Below are positions 45,301-57,239 of a stretch of DNA of 64,000 nucleotides, piece by piece. Position 1 is the stretch's first letter; each line of letters opens with the position of its first letter. The position numbers and the translations under genes were made by a program. The notes beneath the pieces were generated by a model, which saw only the letters and a program-made list of their open reading frames with translations, was not told the origin of the DNA and ran no database searches. Location: positions 1,681,376,167 to 1,681,440,166 of the forward strand of contig CM062818.1 of assembly GCA_031772625.1 (NCBI GenBank), written 5' to 3'. Source of the stretch: Pinus tabuliformis. Its lineage: Eukaryota > Streptophyta > Pinopsida > Pinales > Pinaceae.

Positions 45301-45423
45301 GGTTGGTTGTGCGTGAAGTTTTATAAAATTTGGCTATGTGTTAGATCAGTGAGTCAGTGATTGAACCAAGATAGAACTTGAACATGATCAGACACTCAGA
45401 ACAAACAACGACACAACATTGAA

Positions 45424-45745
45424 TGTTATGTAACCAACTCACAAAATAGAAGAAAATATAGATCATTGATTTCAAAATCAGCCTCTTCAAGGGGGAAACC
45501 TGCTTTACATTACACAAATGAGTAATTCTTGGATGATAGAAATGACAAAACATCCTTTCTATATATAGGAGTCTAAGGGGTCGCAATATAATCAAAGTCG
45601 ACATAACAATAATAATATAAGGGCACAACAATAACAATAGTGGGCTTCTATGGGGCACAATAATAACATTATGGGGACAATAGGGGCACAACAATAACAA
45701 TAACGGATTCAATAACAGTAGTAATGGGGGAATCACTAGTATTAT
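45424..45745 (-). repeat. 3' LTR of A2, missing its first bases
   Basis: Aligns with 51131-51464 except at its element-internal end, where the first 12 bases or so (TGTTAGGTCCCT in the partner) are absent. The chromodomain coding sequence instead abuts the LTR at 45745/45746. Confidence 0.85.
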
Positions 45746-45983
45746 GAATGCTTATGTATAAAATTATCACCTTCCCATGTGGAATCTTCAGTGGGTAAGT
45801 TCTTCCACTTGATGAGATACTCTGAAATTAATCGATTTCGTAGCTGTCAAGTTCTTGTTTCTATGACTGCTTCAGGTTCCACTATGATTTTCCTTCCTCG
45901 TCAAGTTCTGGAAATATTGTTTAAACTGGGATTTTGTCACCTATAACCTTCTTTAAGCATGAAATATGGAGAACTCATTACAC
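45746..45983 (-). pseudogene. pol: chromodomain and integrase C-terminus of A2
   Basis: After the GPY-type region (KYYGPYKVLQKIGT, in the upstream part) the frame is broken by a TAA. A chromodomain then follows with EAVIETRT and YLIKWKNLPTEDSTWEGDNF. The Tyr, Trp and Trp positions of the aromatic cage can be recognised. In chromoviruses this domain binds chromatin marks and directs insertion. It ends FIHKHS and a TGA/TAA-rich join with the LTR. Confidence 0.8.
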
Positions 45984-47111
45984 TTAGGAAGCTGCAGGAA
46001 GCTCCAATTTGTATGCCATTGTACCAATCTTTTGCAACACCTTGTACGGACCATAATACTTTGGTGATAATTTATTATTCTTCTTAGCTTGCTTGAGGGA
46101 CATTTGTTTATATGGTTGTAGTCGTAGGAATAACCAGACACCTGCATTAAAACTTCTTTTGTTGTGATGTTGATCTGCCTGTTGTTTCATTCTATTCTGT
46201 GCCAAAGTGAGGTTATGCTTTAAGAGTTGGAGAACTTGTTGTTGATGCTCGATGTGATCGTCCACTGCTTGAACCTTAGAATTTTCTCTTAAATATGATG
46301 TGATGGATGGTGGATGATATCCATAAAGTGCCATAAATTGGGTCATTTTTGCTGCAGTATGGAAGGGAGTGTTATACCACCATTCAACCAGAGGCAACCC
46401 ATTTGATCCATTGTGTCTGTTATCAGATACAAAGCAATGAATATATTCTTCCAAACATTTGTTTACTATCTCAGTTTTCCCATTAGATTGAGGATGATAA
46501 GATGAGCTATGAGCTAACTGAGTACCAAGACAAGAAAACAACTTTGTCCAAAAATTTCCAGTGAAAATGGGATCTCTGTCTCTTACAATAATCTTCGAGT
46601 TTCCATGTAGCTTTTGAATTGTTTCCATAAATGCAGTAGAAACTGTACGGGCTTTAAATGGATGCGATAATGCACAAAAGTGTGCATACTTGGTAAGTCT
46701 ATCAACTACCACCATGATGACACTCTTTCCTTTGGACTTGGGTAAGCCTATGATAAAATCCATTGAAACCTCCTTCCAACATTGGCTTGGAATGGATAAA
46801 GGTTGTAATAGACCTGGGGTCTTAATTGTTTCCACTTTATTTTGTTGGCAAACCAAACATTCTGCCACAAACTTTTGAATATCCGATTTAAGGCCATCCC
46901 AAAAAAAATCCTTCTTAACGCTGTGGTAAGTTTTTAAAAATCGAGAGTGCCCTCCTAAGGGAGAGGTGTGCAATTCCATAAGAATATTTTGTTTGAGTTG
47001 GGAATTCTTACATAGGTATAAGCGATCTTTGTACCATAACGAATCATTTTTCCAGCTAAATGTATTAGATGTACTAGGATCTTGTTGTAACTTTTGAATG
47101 AGTGCCCGCAC
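45984..47111 (-). pseudogene. pol: integrase of A2 (375 codons open)
   Basis: The zinc finger has HTSPLGGHSR and CLVCQQNKVE. The core has SMDFIIGLPKSKG, IIVRDRDPIFTG (here Ser of SDRD is Arg) and HPQSNGKTEIVNK (Gly-Gln-Thr changed to Gly-Lys-Thr). The D, D and E residues are kept. The C-terminal part MSLKQAKKNNKLSPKYYGPY is intact in this copy, which shows what element A lost at its TAG. Confidence 0.9.
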
Positions 47112-47159
47112 TTCTTTGTCATTCTTCCATTCATCCCTTTCTTCGTTTATCCAATCTAG

Positions 47160-48530
47160 CTAGATAATAGAAATGGCGCAAAATAATGCTTCCACATCCT
47201 CATCCTTTCTTAAGAGTGCATCTGCCACAACATTTTGCTTCCCTTTTTTGTAGTTGATTTCAAATTCATAACCCAACATCTTTGTGACCCATTTTTTTTT
47301 CTCTTCTGAAGATAATATTTGTTCTAAAAAGTATTTAAGACTATCATGATCCGTTTTTACCTTGAAGTGCCTTCCCATTAGGTAGGGTCGCCATTACTTA
47401 AGTGCAACTAGTATTGCCAACATTTCCTTCTCATAAATAGCTTTGTGTAAATACTTTCCTTTGATTGGACAACTTTCGAAAGTAATGGGTCTTTCTTCTT
47501 GCATTAAAACAACACTAATTCCATTTCCAGAGGCATCACATTCCACAATAAATGTTTTTGTGAAGTTTTACGTAGCTAAGACCGGTGCTTGGCACATTGC
47601 CTCTTTAAGATGTTCAAAGGCCTTTGTTGCTTCTAGAGTCCATGAAAATGCATCTTTCCTCAATAATGTTATTAGAAGTGTTGTTATTAGCCCATAATTC
47701 TTAAAAAACTTGCGATAATACCCTGTCAACCTGAGAAATCCTTGCAAATGCTTTATGGATGTGGGGATTTTCCATTCCTTAATGGCTTTAATTTTGCTAG
47801 GGTCTACCTTCACACCTTCATGAGATACAACATGACCTAGATATTCCACCTCTTGTACTCCAAAGAAACATTTGGAGATTTTTGCATATAATTGTTTCTC
47901 CTCCAATAGTTTGAGCACCATGTCAACATGTTGAACATGATCCTTCCAAGACTTGTGGTAGATTAGTATATCATCAAAAAATACTAACACAAATTTTCTA
48001 AGGAAGGGTTTGAAAATGGAATTCACCAAACCTTGAAATGTAGAAGGTGCATTGGTGAGGCCAAAAGGCATGACTAAAAATTCATAATGACCATCATGAG
48101 TTCTAAATGTTGTTTTTGGAATGTCTTCAGTTTTCATTATGATTTGATGATATCTTGAAAGAAGATCCAACTTGGTGAAGTAAATTGATCCATGCAATTC
48201 ATCCAATTATTCATTAATGACAGGAATGGGAAATTTATCTTTAATAGTGAGCTTGTTGAGCTCCCTATAATCCAGACACATGCACCATGACCCATCCTTC
48301 TTGTGCACCAATACTACTGGAGCAGAGAAAGAACGTTGACTAGGTTGAATTATACCAACCTCTAGCATTTCTGCAACCATATGTTCAATTTCACTCTTTT
48401 GGGCATAGGGATATCTGTAAGCCCTGATGTTTGGAGGAACAATTCCTGGAATCAAATGAATAGCATGATCATGATCACGAATAGGTGGGAGGCCTTTGGG
48501 ATTTTCAAATACATTGGAATGATTGTCCAA
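47160..48530 (-). pseudogene. pol: reverse transcriptase and RNase H of A2
   Basis: RT (47568-48530) keeps [23 protein letters not shown] and the catalytic FFDD. A TAA at about 48207 splits it (VINE / [10 protein letters not shown]). RNase H (47160-47567) shows KTDHDSLKYFLEQ and GKQNVVADALLRK, with a frame break around 47380-47570. Compared with A the substitutions are spread along the whole region, as expected for neutral decay. Confidence 0.9.
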
Positions 48531-48725
48531 AACTTTTTGGAGATGTGGAGAAATAGATGATTTTGATGTGGGAACCTCTAGCGAACATAATTGTGTAATT
48601 ACGCCTCATTGTTCTTTCTTTAGAAGCTTTGTCATTCTGATATAGTTGATTATCTTTCTTGGTTTCCCTATGATACCCCTTAATTCAACTTCCTTTCCTT
48701 CTGAAGAAAATTTCATGAAAAGTGC

Positions 48726-48989
48726 TTAAAAATTAAAAGCTATTGTACCCAAGGATTGTAGCCATTGGACTCCTAGTACAACATCAACACCACCCATTGG
48801 AATGGAAAGCATTGGGATATTCAATACATATTCTCCTAGCTTGATATTATGGCACTTTCCAGATAAATTTATGGTTCCTCCACTTGCCACCATCACTTGA
48901 CACTCTTGTGCTGGATATATGAAGAAATTCAATTCCTTGGCTATCTTACAATGAATAAAATTATGGGTATTGCCTGAATCAATCAACAA
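48726..48989 (-). pseudogene. protease of A2
   Basis: Starts MLIDSGNTHNF, with the Asp-Ser-Gly active site and Asn where A has Ser, and ends with VVLGVQWLQSLG. The Gly codon that became TGA in A is still Gly here (SGKCHNIKLGEY). Confidence 0.9.
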
Positions 48990-49059
48990 TATTACCTTTT
49001 ATTCTTGATATGTCATTATATCTTGATTGTTTGAGTAGTGGTAATTCCGGCCAATGCAT

Positions 49060-50271
49060 TACAAGATATGGTCGGATTCATTTCTTCTTTCTCTAGATTT
49101 CGTTCCTGATGTATATCCTCTTCTTTTCATGTTTCTTGTTCCTTTTCTTCCTCCTTTTCACAATCCATGTAAAATAATTTCTTCTCAACACACTTATGAC
49201 CTTTAGTGTACTTGCTATCACAGCTGTAACAAAGACCTTTTGCTCTTTTTTCTTCCAATTTTTGTGGTGTCAACCTTGTAGGTTGTGGAATGCTAGGGGC
49301 AACAACACTTCAATATTTATAGTTGTGAGTGGTAGGCTTCCTTGTTGCCATAATTTTGCTTTCCATTTTTCTTGCCAACCTAAATGCCTTCTCCAATGAA
49401 TCAGGTTCCCAAAGGCGAACCTCATGTTGGATGTTATCCTTTAAATTCCCTATGAACACATCAATCCTATGCTCCTCTAGATTATATTTTATCCCTATAT
49501 TCAATTTTTGGAAGTCCTCAATGTGCTCCACCATTGAACCCTTTTGTTTGCGATCTATTAATTGGCTAAAAAAAGTGTTGCTTTTTATATGCTCATAATG
49601 TGCTATCATTTCTTCCGTAAAAATTGCCCAAGTGATAATTTGTTTACGAGAGCAAAGCGATCAATACCATACAAACTGATTTGGTTCCAACTATAAAGTT
49701 GCAATGCACACCTTTTGTGTGTTTTTCACATTATGGAGATTGAAATATTGCTCCATCCGTAGTATCCATGTTACGGGATCCTTGCCATCAAACTTCTACA
49801 TATCGATCTTTGGAACATGGCGGGTCTTCAATCCACCATTAGAGTCTATGAAATCATGATTAACGTTTATTTTTTTCTCCTTATGAGTTTCCTTTACTAC
49901 CCTTTCGCCATTAGTAAGCATTTCTTGTAGCAAATTTGTCAAATCTGTCTTCAAACCTTTCATGTTGCCTTTAAGTTTTCTTCTATACCACCCATCTTAG
50001 CTTCCACGCCTGCCTTCAAATATTCCATGTTGCCTTTAAGCTTTTCTTCTATACCATCCATCTTAGCTTCCACACCATCTATCTTAGCTTCCATGCCTTT
50101 ATTTAAACTATCCATCTTAGCTTCTATTGCTTTTTGTGAGAGTGAATTTTGTTGCACTTGGTCTCGTAATTTTGATATATCATGTTGCATTTCTTCCTCT
50201 TCTTCATGAGTCATGCTAGAAATTTCAGGTTGCTTACTAGGTGTTTCCATTTTCTTTCTTTGGGACATCAA
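49060..50271 (-). pseudogene. gag: gag of A2
   Basis: Starts MMSQRKKMETPSKQPE at 50271. The coiled-coil repeat differs from A in unit order and number (KMDSLNKGMEAKIDGVEAKM and later units). The middle is broken by a frame change between 49609 and 49960. The C-terminal part has EHIEDFQKLNIGIK and LWEPDSLEKAFRLARKM, confirming that the TGA in A replaces a Trp. The zinc knuckle region (about 49155-49245) follows the same C-x2-C pattern. Confidence 0.85.
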
Positions 50272-51116
50272 TTAATGATAATAATGCTTCACTATGCCCT
50301 TTGAATTCCTTCAAACTAAATTTTCAAACCAAACTTATGCAAAATTTTAAAAAAACTACACACCTTTTTTCCCTTTGTAGGAGCTCGATATTGAATCTGT
50401 TGTATCTATGTAATTTTGGATCTATAAGGCTTGAAATTGCATCCTATGGTAGCCCTCCGAGTCCTCTTTTCAATCCCACAAGTTTGATCAAGATTGAATT
50501 CTTCAAGGAAGAGTTATGCCAAATCTCCCACGATGACCTAATTATATATTAGTTTAGTAGATCGAACTTGTACGAAGTGCCACATGTCATTGTTTTTGCC
50601 TTAGGACCTGAAACCGATACACAAAAAACTATAGTCCATCCTATTTTTGTAACTTCTTACGAAATTTGAATTTGATGCTCAGAGAGAAAGCTATGATGAT
50701 TTTCCCAAGGTCACCTGTTTGGGATGTAATTCAGGAGCCTATAGAAACCCTAAATGTCTTGGATCATATCTCCTAAAATATGGTGAAACAAGATCTGAAA
50801 TTCAGGCCCGAGCTTCACCAAGATTTCTACTCAAATGGGTTTTAATTTCAGAGTCTGAACCTTCGTAGAAACAAAATTATAGCGAAGATTCCACAATGAC
50901 CTATTTCAGATGGAATTCTGAAGCTTGCAAAAACCCTAACTTCCTTGGATCATATCTCTGACAATATAGTGAGACAAGATCTGAAATTCAGTCCTGAGGT
51001 TCAGAAATATTTCGGCTCAAATGGGTTTTTTTAGGCTTATAAAAGTTCGTGAAGAAACAATTATAGTGAAAATGCCATGATGACCTGTTTGGAGAAGCGA
51101 AACCCTAGAATCCAAA

Positions 51117-51128
51117 GCTCTGATACCA
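51117..51128 (-). other. primer-binding site of A2 (initiator Met tRNA)
   Basis: On the minus strand TGGTATCAGAGC, two bases after the LTR end. Perfect match to the initiator-tRNA-Met type. Confidence 0.93.
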
Positions 51129-51130
51129 AA

Positions 51131-51464
51131 TGTTATGTAACCAACTCACAAAATAGAAGAAAAGATATATCAACAATTTCAAAATTAGCCTCTTCGAGGG
51201 GAAAACCTCCTTTACATTACACAAATGAATAATTCTTGGATGATACAAATGAAAAAACCTCCTTTCTATATATAGGAGTTTAAGGGGTCATAATATAGTC
51301 AAATTCGACATAACAATAATAATATAAGTGCATAACAATAACAATAGTGGACTTCTATGGGGCACAATAATAACAATATGGGGACAATAGGGGCACAACA
51401 ATAATAATAATGGCTACAATGACAATAGTAATGGGGGGGTCACTAGTATTATAGGGACCTAACA
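51131..51464 (-). repeat. 5' LTR of A2 (334 bp)
   Basis: On the minus strand it starts TGTTAGGTCCCTATAATACT and ends ATAACA. Colinear with the LTR of A. Confidence 0.93.
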
Positions 51465-51469
51465 TTGAA

Positions 51470-51994
51470 CACTTAGTACCCAAAAACAATAGTACCCAGA
51501 AACAACATAATCCCCTTTATGCGACGAAAACACAACACTTTCCCCCAAGTGCGACACTTAAAATACACTTTGCGATGCCATTCACGACACTAACAAAATA
51601 ATGCATGAAACTTTGAGAATGAGTTTAGTACATGTCTATATGATAAATATGACCCATTAGTACCAAAGTTTCCTCTTACAATGAACTAGAACTCGACTTT
51701 CACAATGTGCGACACTTCTCATTGATTTCGGTGGCTCCATATATGCTCAAAATCCATAAATAGCTCAAAATCAAATTTGTCAGATTGAAGTGCAACTAGG
51801 GCCATATCATAGTGCCCGTCGTCTAATTCCAACTGTGTGAACAACAATCAAATCTGAGTTTGTATGCTCAAGTTATAGCTGGTAAAATTTATGGTCAAAC
51901 TTAGCCAAGTGATAGTCTTAATGAGGCAACAAATTGGAAGAATCTTGGCGCATGAAATCCGACCATAAGAAAGGTCGAATTTGTCAAATCGTTA
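51470..51994. other. unassigned sequence
   Basis: AT-rich, no coding or repeat structure recognised. It is continuous with the left flank of A2 through the TTGAA target. Confidence 0.5.
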
Positions 51995-52585
51995 ATTTTC
52001 CCAGTGAACTTTATTTTTCGGTAGGAAAATTTCAACTATTTTGTATTAAAAAATATATATTAAATAGGGGTGGCGGGCTACCATCCCCTCCCATGACATT
52101 GGTGTTATTATATTATAAAAACAACGTGGTGGCAGGCGGTCAAACCCTGCCACCCGCCAACACATTTGAACATCGTATATTACAACCACACATACGCCAA
52201 AACCGACGGGGTTGGAACCTGTCCAGCATGGTGGGGCCGACCCGCCACCCAGGTGGTTCCACAACATACACCCAATTGTTATACATTACAACTAACCGTT
52301 AGCCACCACCAACATATATGTTAATGCACCATTCCAAATTATATGTGACCGCTACCCAAAAACCGTTGACAACAAACGCCAACCGCTGATACCACATTCC
52401 TTGACTACCGACGGTTACATAAAGATATATAATGTGCCGCACGCCGCTATAATGGCCCCAAAAAATAAACAAACACACCATTTTTGGGGGTTGGTGGGGT
52501 TTGAACCCTCGAACACCCACAACCTAAACTTGACGCTTTACCAATAGGCCAAACAACCTACATTGTTTAATTCACCTGGGAAAAT
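51995..52585. mobile_element. GC-rich fold-back unit with imperfect terminal inverted repeats and a tRNA-like end
   Basis: The ends ATTTTCCCAGTGAA (51995) and TTCACCTGGGAAAAT (52571-52585) are inverted copies with one extra base. Inside are several inverted GC-rich phrases: GTGGTGGCAGG against CCCTGCCACCC (52126-52155) and GGGTGGCGGG (about 52069) against CCCGCCACCC (about 52235). Matching target duplications were not found, so DNA transposon or MITE status is open. Confidence 0.45.
52490..52556 (-). other. tRNA-like segment, possible SINE head
   Basis: On the minus strand a Pol III A-box-like TGGCCTATTGGTAAAG is followed about 35 bases later by a B-box-like GGGTTCAAACCC, then CACCAACCCCCA. 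The spacing is tRNA-like, but a full cloverleaf was not convincing. It resembles the tRNA-derived head of a plant SINE. Not a functional tRNA as far as can be judged. Confidence 0.5.
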
Positions 52586-53778
52586 ATACAAGAGACACTC
52601 AGTTCATTCGACTAAGAGGAGGCTAGCGGAGGACGACAGAACCATAAGTGAGCAGAGATGTGGAACCATGAGTGAGGGATCTACCAAGATGTTGGAAAGA
52701 TTCCCTTAGAGGGCCGGAGATGCCAGTGTCAGATTTTGACAAATTGATAGTGATTTTTGCATGTTTTCTCGCCAGGAGTCCAACCGTGCAATTTGTTTCC
52801 CCATTTAAGCTACAACAATTTAGGTGTCTAGCAACAAGGAATCTTTATAGAATCTTGTGGAATCTAAAAGATTTCCTTGGAGGTTGATTTTGACCAAGGC
52901 AGAATGGTGCCAAATTTATAGTTTTTTTCATAGAATTTTGCAGGGAGCATAATGGTGTGCTCATAATCTTCATCCGAGCAATGGATTTTTTGGCCATCTT
53001 CAGGAAGCAATCTTTGGGGGAATCTTCAAGATGCCTAAGGGTCCAAAATTTGATGGTGTCAGAAAGGGCAAAGTTTATAGTCGTTGGACATGACTTCACA
53101 CCACAAATTTAGCGGTGATGTCCATTTTAGCAGCTGAGCTTTGCATTTTTCGGCCATCCCTGAAAGTGGAGGTATATGAGGTAGTTATGTCATGCTTTTA
53201 TTTGATTTGCTGAGATGATATTTTTGTTGTTGAGATCCATGATTACCATTATGTGGAGGGATAATTGTATGTCACATCATGTGAGATTTTATTAGCTTGT
53301 CATGTTGAAGGAAGACCCATTTGAGTTAGAGTTCGTATAGGGAGAACGTCTCGTGGAGAGACATGCCACTCTGGTTTAGTGTATTCATCCTTGTAATGAC
53401 AAAGAATATACCATGTACATCATCATCATCTTGCAACATTTAATTAAGCAGCCTCCCCACTCTTGACATGAGGTCCCAAAGACGTAGCCCAAACTGGGTG
53501 AACTCCGTTATCAATGTCTATGCTTCCTTGATTTGATGATTGTCATTATGTTTATTCTTCTTTGAAGCATGCACATGCGGTTTTTCTATACTCTTTCATA
53601 TGCAATTATGCAAACATCACAAAAGTAAAAGATCTTGGTTAATTCGATAGCTGAAGAGATCTTGATCACCCATGCCAAAAGTCAAAACTTAAATATTCTT
53701 GAAAAAGGGGCTAGAAAACTTAGAACATATACATGAGATGTCTCTTGCTACTAGAAATGACAACTTACAAGGTCATGA
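52586..53778. other. unassigned sequence with an LTR-like motif
   Basis: No coding. A phrase GACGTAGCCCAAACTGGGTG near 53482 resembles GACGTAGCCCAGGAGGATTG in the U5-side of the LTRs of element C and may mark an old LTR end. Confidence 0.4.
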
Positions 53779-54318
53779 TTACATTTCTCATTTCATTGAA
53801 AATTACATAATTACATCCACAAATGATGTGGCACATGATGACTCATATGACCCTTGAGATGACACCTTGATAAGACATGACTTGACACTGATGACATGGA
53901 CTTAGTGGTGATGAGCCAATGTCAATCTTCTCCTCTTGTGGGTATTTTTGTGTCTTCATGGAATATGTTGCATGTCCTTTCTCTTTCTCCTCCAAAGGGA
54001 TTGAAAATAGGGAGTCTTCACTATGATCTTGATTCTTCATTTATAGTTGCAATCTAGTGTCCCTTCATCTTCTTGTTCAATGATAATCTTGCCTTCACAG
54101 CTTCATTTAGTGTATCCCAACATAGTCTCATTATCCTCCTTTCTAAGCATCATATTTTCATGTTAAGACAAGGTACCTGCAAATTAACTCACTCGTGACA
54201 AGACGACATTAGTCTTGAAATATTATAGTATAAATTCCTTCATGAAAATCACTAATTGGCCTATAATTGAGTATTGGACCAGGAGAAAGGCTCAGGGATT
54301 GCACAGTGCACAGTTCTA
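53779..54318 (+). repeat. dispersed repeat R1, right copy (540 bp)
   Basis: Partner of 44351-44892, same orientation. Its right side stops where a TGTTGAATTTC sequence begins (54319), which could be the start of another LTR, although no partner end was identified. Confidence 0.85.
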
Positions 54319-55929
54319 TGTTGAATTTCTACAATATTGGGTCTAGGATAGAATCTTATAATCTTTGACGCTACCAAACCAAGAATCTAAACATAACTAC
54401 TTTGCACATCGGAACAATATAAAGAAGCAAATCACACATGCACAAGTATAAACAATTTTTTACAAAGTATTTTAAAAATATATACAACCTGATCTTCATT
54501 ATATTAAACCAATATGAATAATACAACGGTCTAAGGAATACAAGATACAATTATAATCTTGCTGAAGCCTATATGTCGTATCTTGTCCTGCCGGTCATTC
54601 GCTTTCATTCTGCTCTCTAGCTGCCCCTTAGTCCATCAAGAGACAACACATAGAGTCTCCAAGAGGGTTTCCACCTATCACTGTTGCATGTCAATTCTGC
54701 TACAATAAACACAGGCAAATCCAATCTGCTCTTCTAGGCTGGCCAACACCTAAGCTCTAATATTCTAATCTAACAGTCGCTTTCGTCCATCAATAACTGC
54801 ACATTAGGCTCCAATCTTGACCCAAACTTCAGCTGTTAATGTCACTTTATGATGGCTTGTCAAGGGCTACTTTGGGTATCGAACATGCTTCCCTCCACCA
54901 GTCCAATGGCACCCAATCCAATCACTGCAAGATCTGCTCCTATTTGAGGTCTCCAACTACCCAAGTCAACCTCAACACAAGGCACTTACAGGTTGCAACC
55001 AAAACTAATCAAAAACTAGTAAATGCTTGACCCAACATAAGAAAAATATGGCTCAAAGTCTGATGTACAAATTTTGTTATGAATCAGTTATGGTAAGGGA
55101 ATCACTATGGTCCATGTCAGCCATAAAACATACCGACACAATCCCTTAAAAAAATGTGGCTTTCCTCCACATGTATCCTATGCCTCCACGTTGATGTTTT
55201 GGGCACTTATAGCCCTCAAACAGACCCACATATGCCTTGTTTTGAGGTGTTAAGGCCTACGACCTACCCACACCTCCTTCCTGTATCCATGACCTACTTG
55301 AAACAAATATAACTTACCAAAAAACATGCCCCAATAGACTTGCGTCTGACCTCTCCTAAATCAACTTTCTTGCAGGTGTAAAAAACCCTCCAAATAGTCA
55401 CGAGAAGCCTCCAAAACAACCTCCCTCCTTCGTTGAAGTGCCCTCTTTCCTGTGGCCCAAATAGAGGTATTATTTCTCCCTTAGTCGAGTTTCTTATTGC
55501 TCCTTTTCTGCCTTGTGTTACATGGATGGATATCCCAAATGAAACTCACTCACCTTGTATTTATACCATATACAAGGGATTCCTCAAAATGTCATCACAT
55601 GGCTTGAAAATATATCATTAGGCCTCCATAACAACTAGATGACCTTAAATCTCCTTTTGCAAACCTATTCCTTAACCTAAAAAAATCATAACTCATTAAG
55701 GACATCTTAGAATTCGATGATTCTAGAAGCATTGGATTGTCCTTTCTGCCCTTTATCATCTCATCCCACCACATGTCCAAAATGATCCATGGTTTTGGCC
55801 CAAATCATGATGGGTTCAAAACCCCAACCTTGGGTTCCAATCTCACAAGTGACTCTTGTGGTGCTCCACCCTCCAAACCTTAAACCATAGGGGTAGGAGT
55901 ACCTCCAAATATACTAAAAAATCAACACT
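54319..55929. other. unassigned sequence
   Basis: About 1.6 kb, no clear protein domain on either strand. Begins TGTTGAATTTCTACAATATT, which is LTR-like. Confidence 0.4.
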
Positions 55930-57205
55930 CCCTCTTAGCGAGGGAGGCACTTCCAAGATTAGGAAGTAACTCATCATCATTATCATCACTACTCGCAACA
56001 CTCACCCAACTCTTGGTGCTCACACCTGCAACAATTCCTGAAGTATGAACTATGCTTCTCTCGGAAGTGTCACTATCAATGGAAACATTCTTCTTCTTCT
56101 TCTTCTCTTATATCACTTTCCAGTCCCTCCATGATTCCTTCTTGGCATATGTGGAAGCACCCTTGATCCCCTTGGATTGCAAAGTCTCCCTCTGAACCTG
56201 CAAACTCTCGCTAGAACTCTACTCCCTCTAAACCTTTGGAACCTGGGACTTCTTCTCTGGAACCTATATCTGTACCTTTGAAGCCTACACCAACTCCTTC
56301 TGCTTCTTCTTCCCATGATCCATAGGCTTGCCCGTCAGCCTGTATAGACCATTCTCTCTAACTCTAAGCACAATACCATCAAAGTTAGAGCCTCTAGGTT
56401 TGAGTCTTGCCTTCCCATCCTCGAACAAGACCTCAAACCCCTTGTTTTCGATCATCGAGACAAATATCATGCTATATCTGAGTCTTGGTGCAAATAGTAC
56501 ATCTTGGACCCGCATCACCTGTTTTGTCTCCATCCTGAATGACACAACTCTCGATCCTCATATCTCCTTCTGACTCTTATCACCCAACACCATGTACAAC
56601 TTTGACTCCCATTCAACTAGAGTCTCAAAAACCTCTTGTGACCCTGTCACATGTTTTGATGCACCACTGTCCATGTACCATCCATCCTCATCGATAGTAC
56701 CTTGGGAGAAATGAGAGATCATGGCAAAGTCCTCCTCCTCCAATCGTCTGGTGAGAGCAATTATCTTAGCGGAAGTGGCAACACCGGTAACCTACTTCCC
56801 TTTATTCTTCTTGTCATATCCCTTCTTCTTCATCAGACATCTCGACGAAAAATGACCCATCTTGCCACTCTTGAAACACTTGGATTTACTCAAGTCCTTC
56901 TTCTGCTCACCCTTCATTCATGTTGCAAGTACCATGTCATCATTTGAAGTCCTCTTCTTTGGATGAAGATCCTCATCTCACAACTCTTCATGAGTGAAGT
57001 TGTCCCACAACCTAGTCCAGTCTGGAAAATTATCTCTGGCAATGATCCCTTTGATGAAGGGCTACCATTCCTCGGGGAACCCTTTCAAGGGAATCCTTAC
57101 CATATCATTCTCTGAAATAATCACACTAACAACAACAAGCTCATCTTTGACTTGAGACAATCTCATCAGATACAAAGTCACTCCTTCACCCTTTGATTTT
57201 AGTGT
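55930..57205 (-). pseudogene. Copia gag-protease relic
   Basis: Minus strand. Gag: LYLMRLSQVKDELV, PLKGFPEEW, PFIKGIIARDNFPDWTRLWD. The knuckle CFKSGKMGHFSSRC (about 56845-56890) lacks its second Cys (Ser instead). The protease has WYMDSGASKHVTG with its Asp near 56665, then VLFAPRLRYSMIFVSMIENKG and GLYRLTGKP. After that a repetitive Lys/Val/Pro/Gln tail (VPEKKSQVPKV) and a Ser/Asp-rich piece (SVASSDDNDDELLP) replace the expected integrase beginning. Several stops. No LTR or primer site could be assigned to it. Confidence 0.8.
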
Positions 57206-57239
57206 CCTTTGCTAGAGATGACATCTTTTGCAATTTTAA

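Larger units (their letters stand above)
45419..51469 (-). mobile_element. Ty3/gypsy chromovirus A2 with target duplication TTGAA
   Basis: The element proper is 45424-51464 (6041 bp), read on the minus strand. Both sides carry TTGAA (45419-45423 and 51465-51469). It has two LTRs, a perfect initiator-Met primer site, gag, protease, RT, RNase H, integrase and a chromodomain. Same family as element A. It is more decayed: the pol region has several stops and frame changes, and the beginning of the 3' LTR with the polypurine tract is lost. Confidence 0.95.

Noticed and set aside
52046..52520. Host gene encoded by ORFs on both strands of the GC-rich fold-back region
   Set aside because: Openness on both strands follows from composition and inverted repeats; no domain was seen.
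52490..52556. Functional tRNA gene
   Set aside because: A and B boxes are present, but the acceptor and anticodon stems do not pair well.
51990..52590. TA or TTA target duplication proving a MITE
   Set aside because: The bases outside the inverted repeats (CGTTA and ATACA) do not form a matching duplication.
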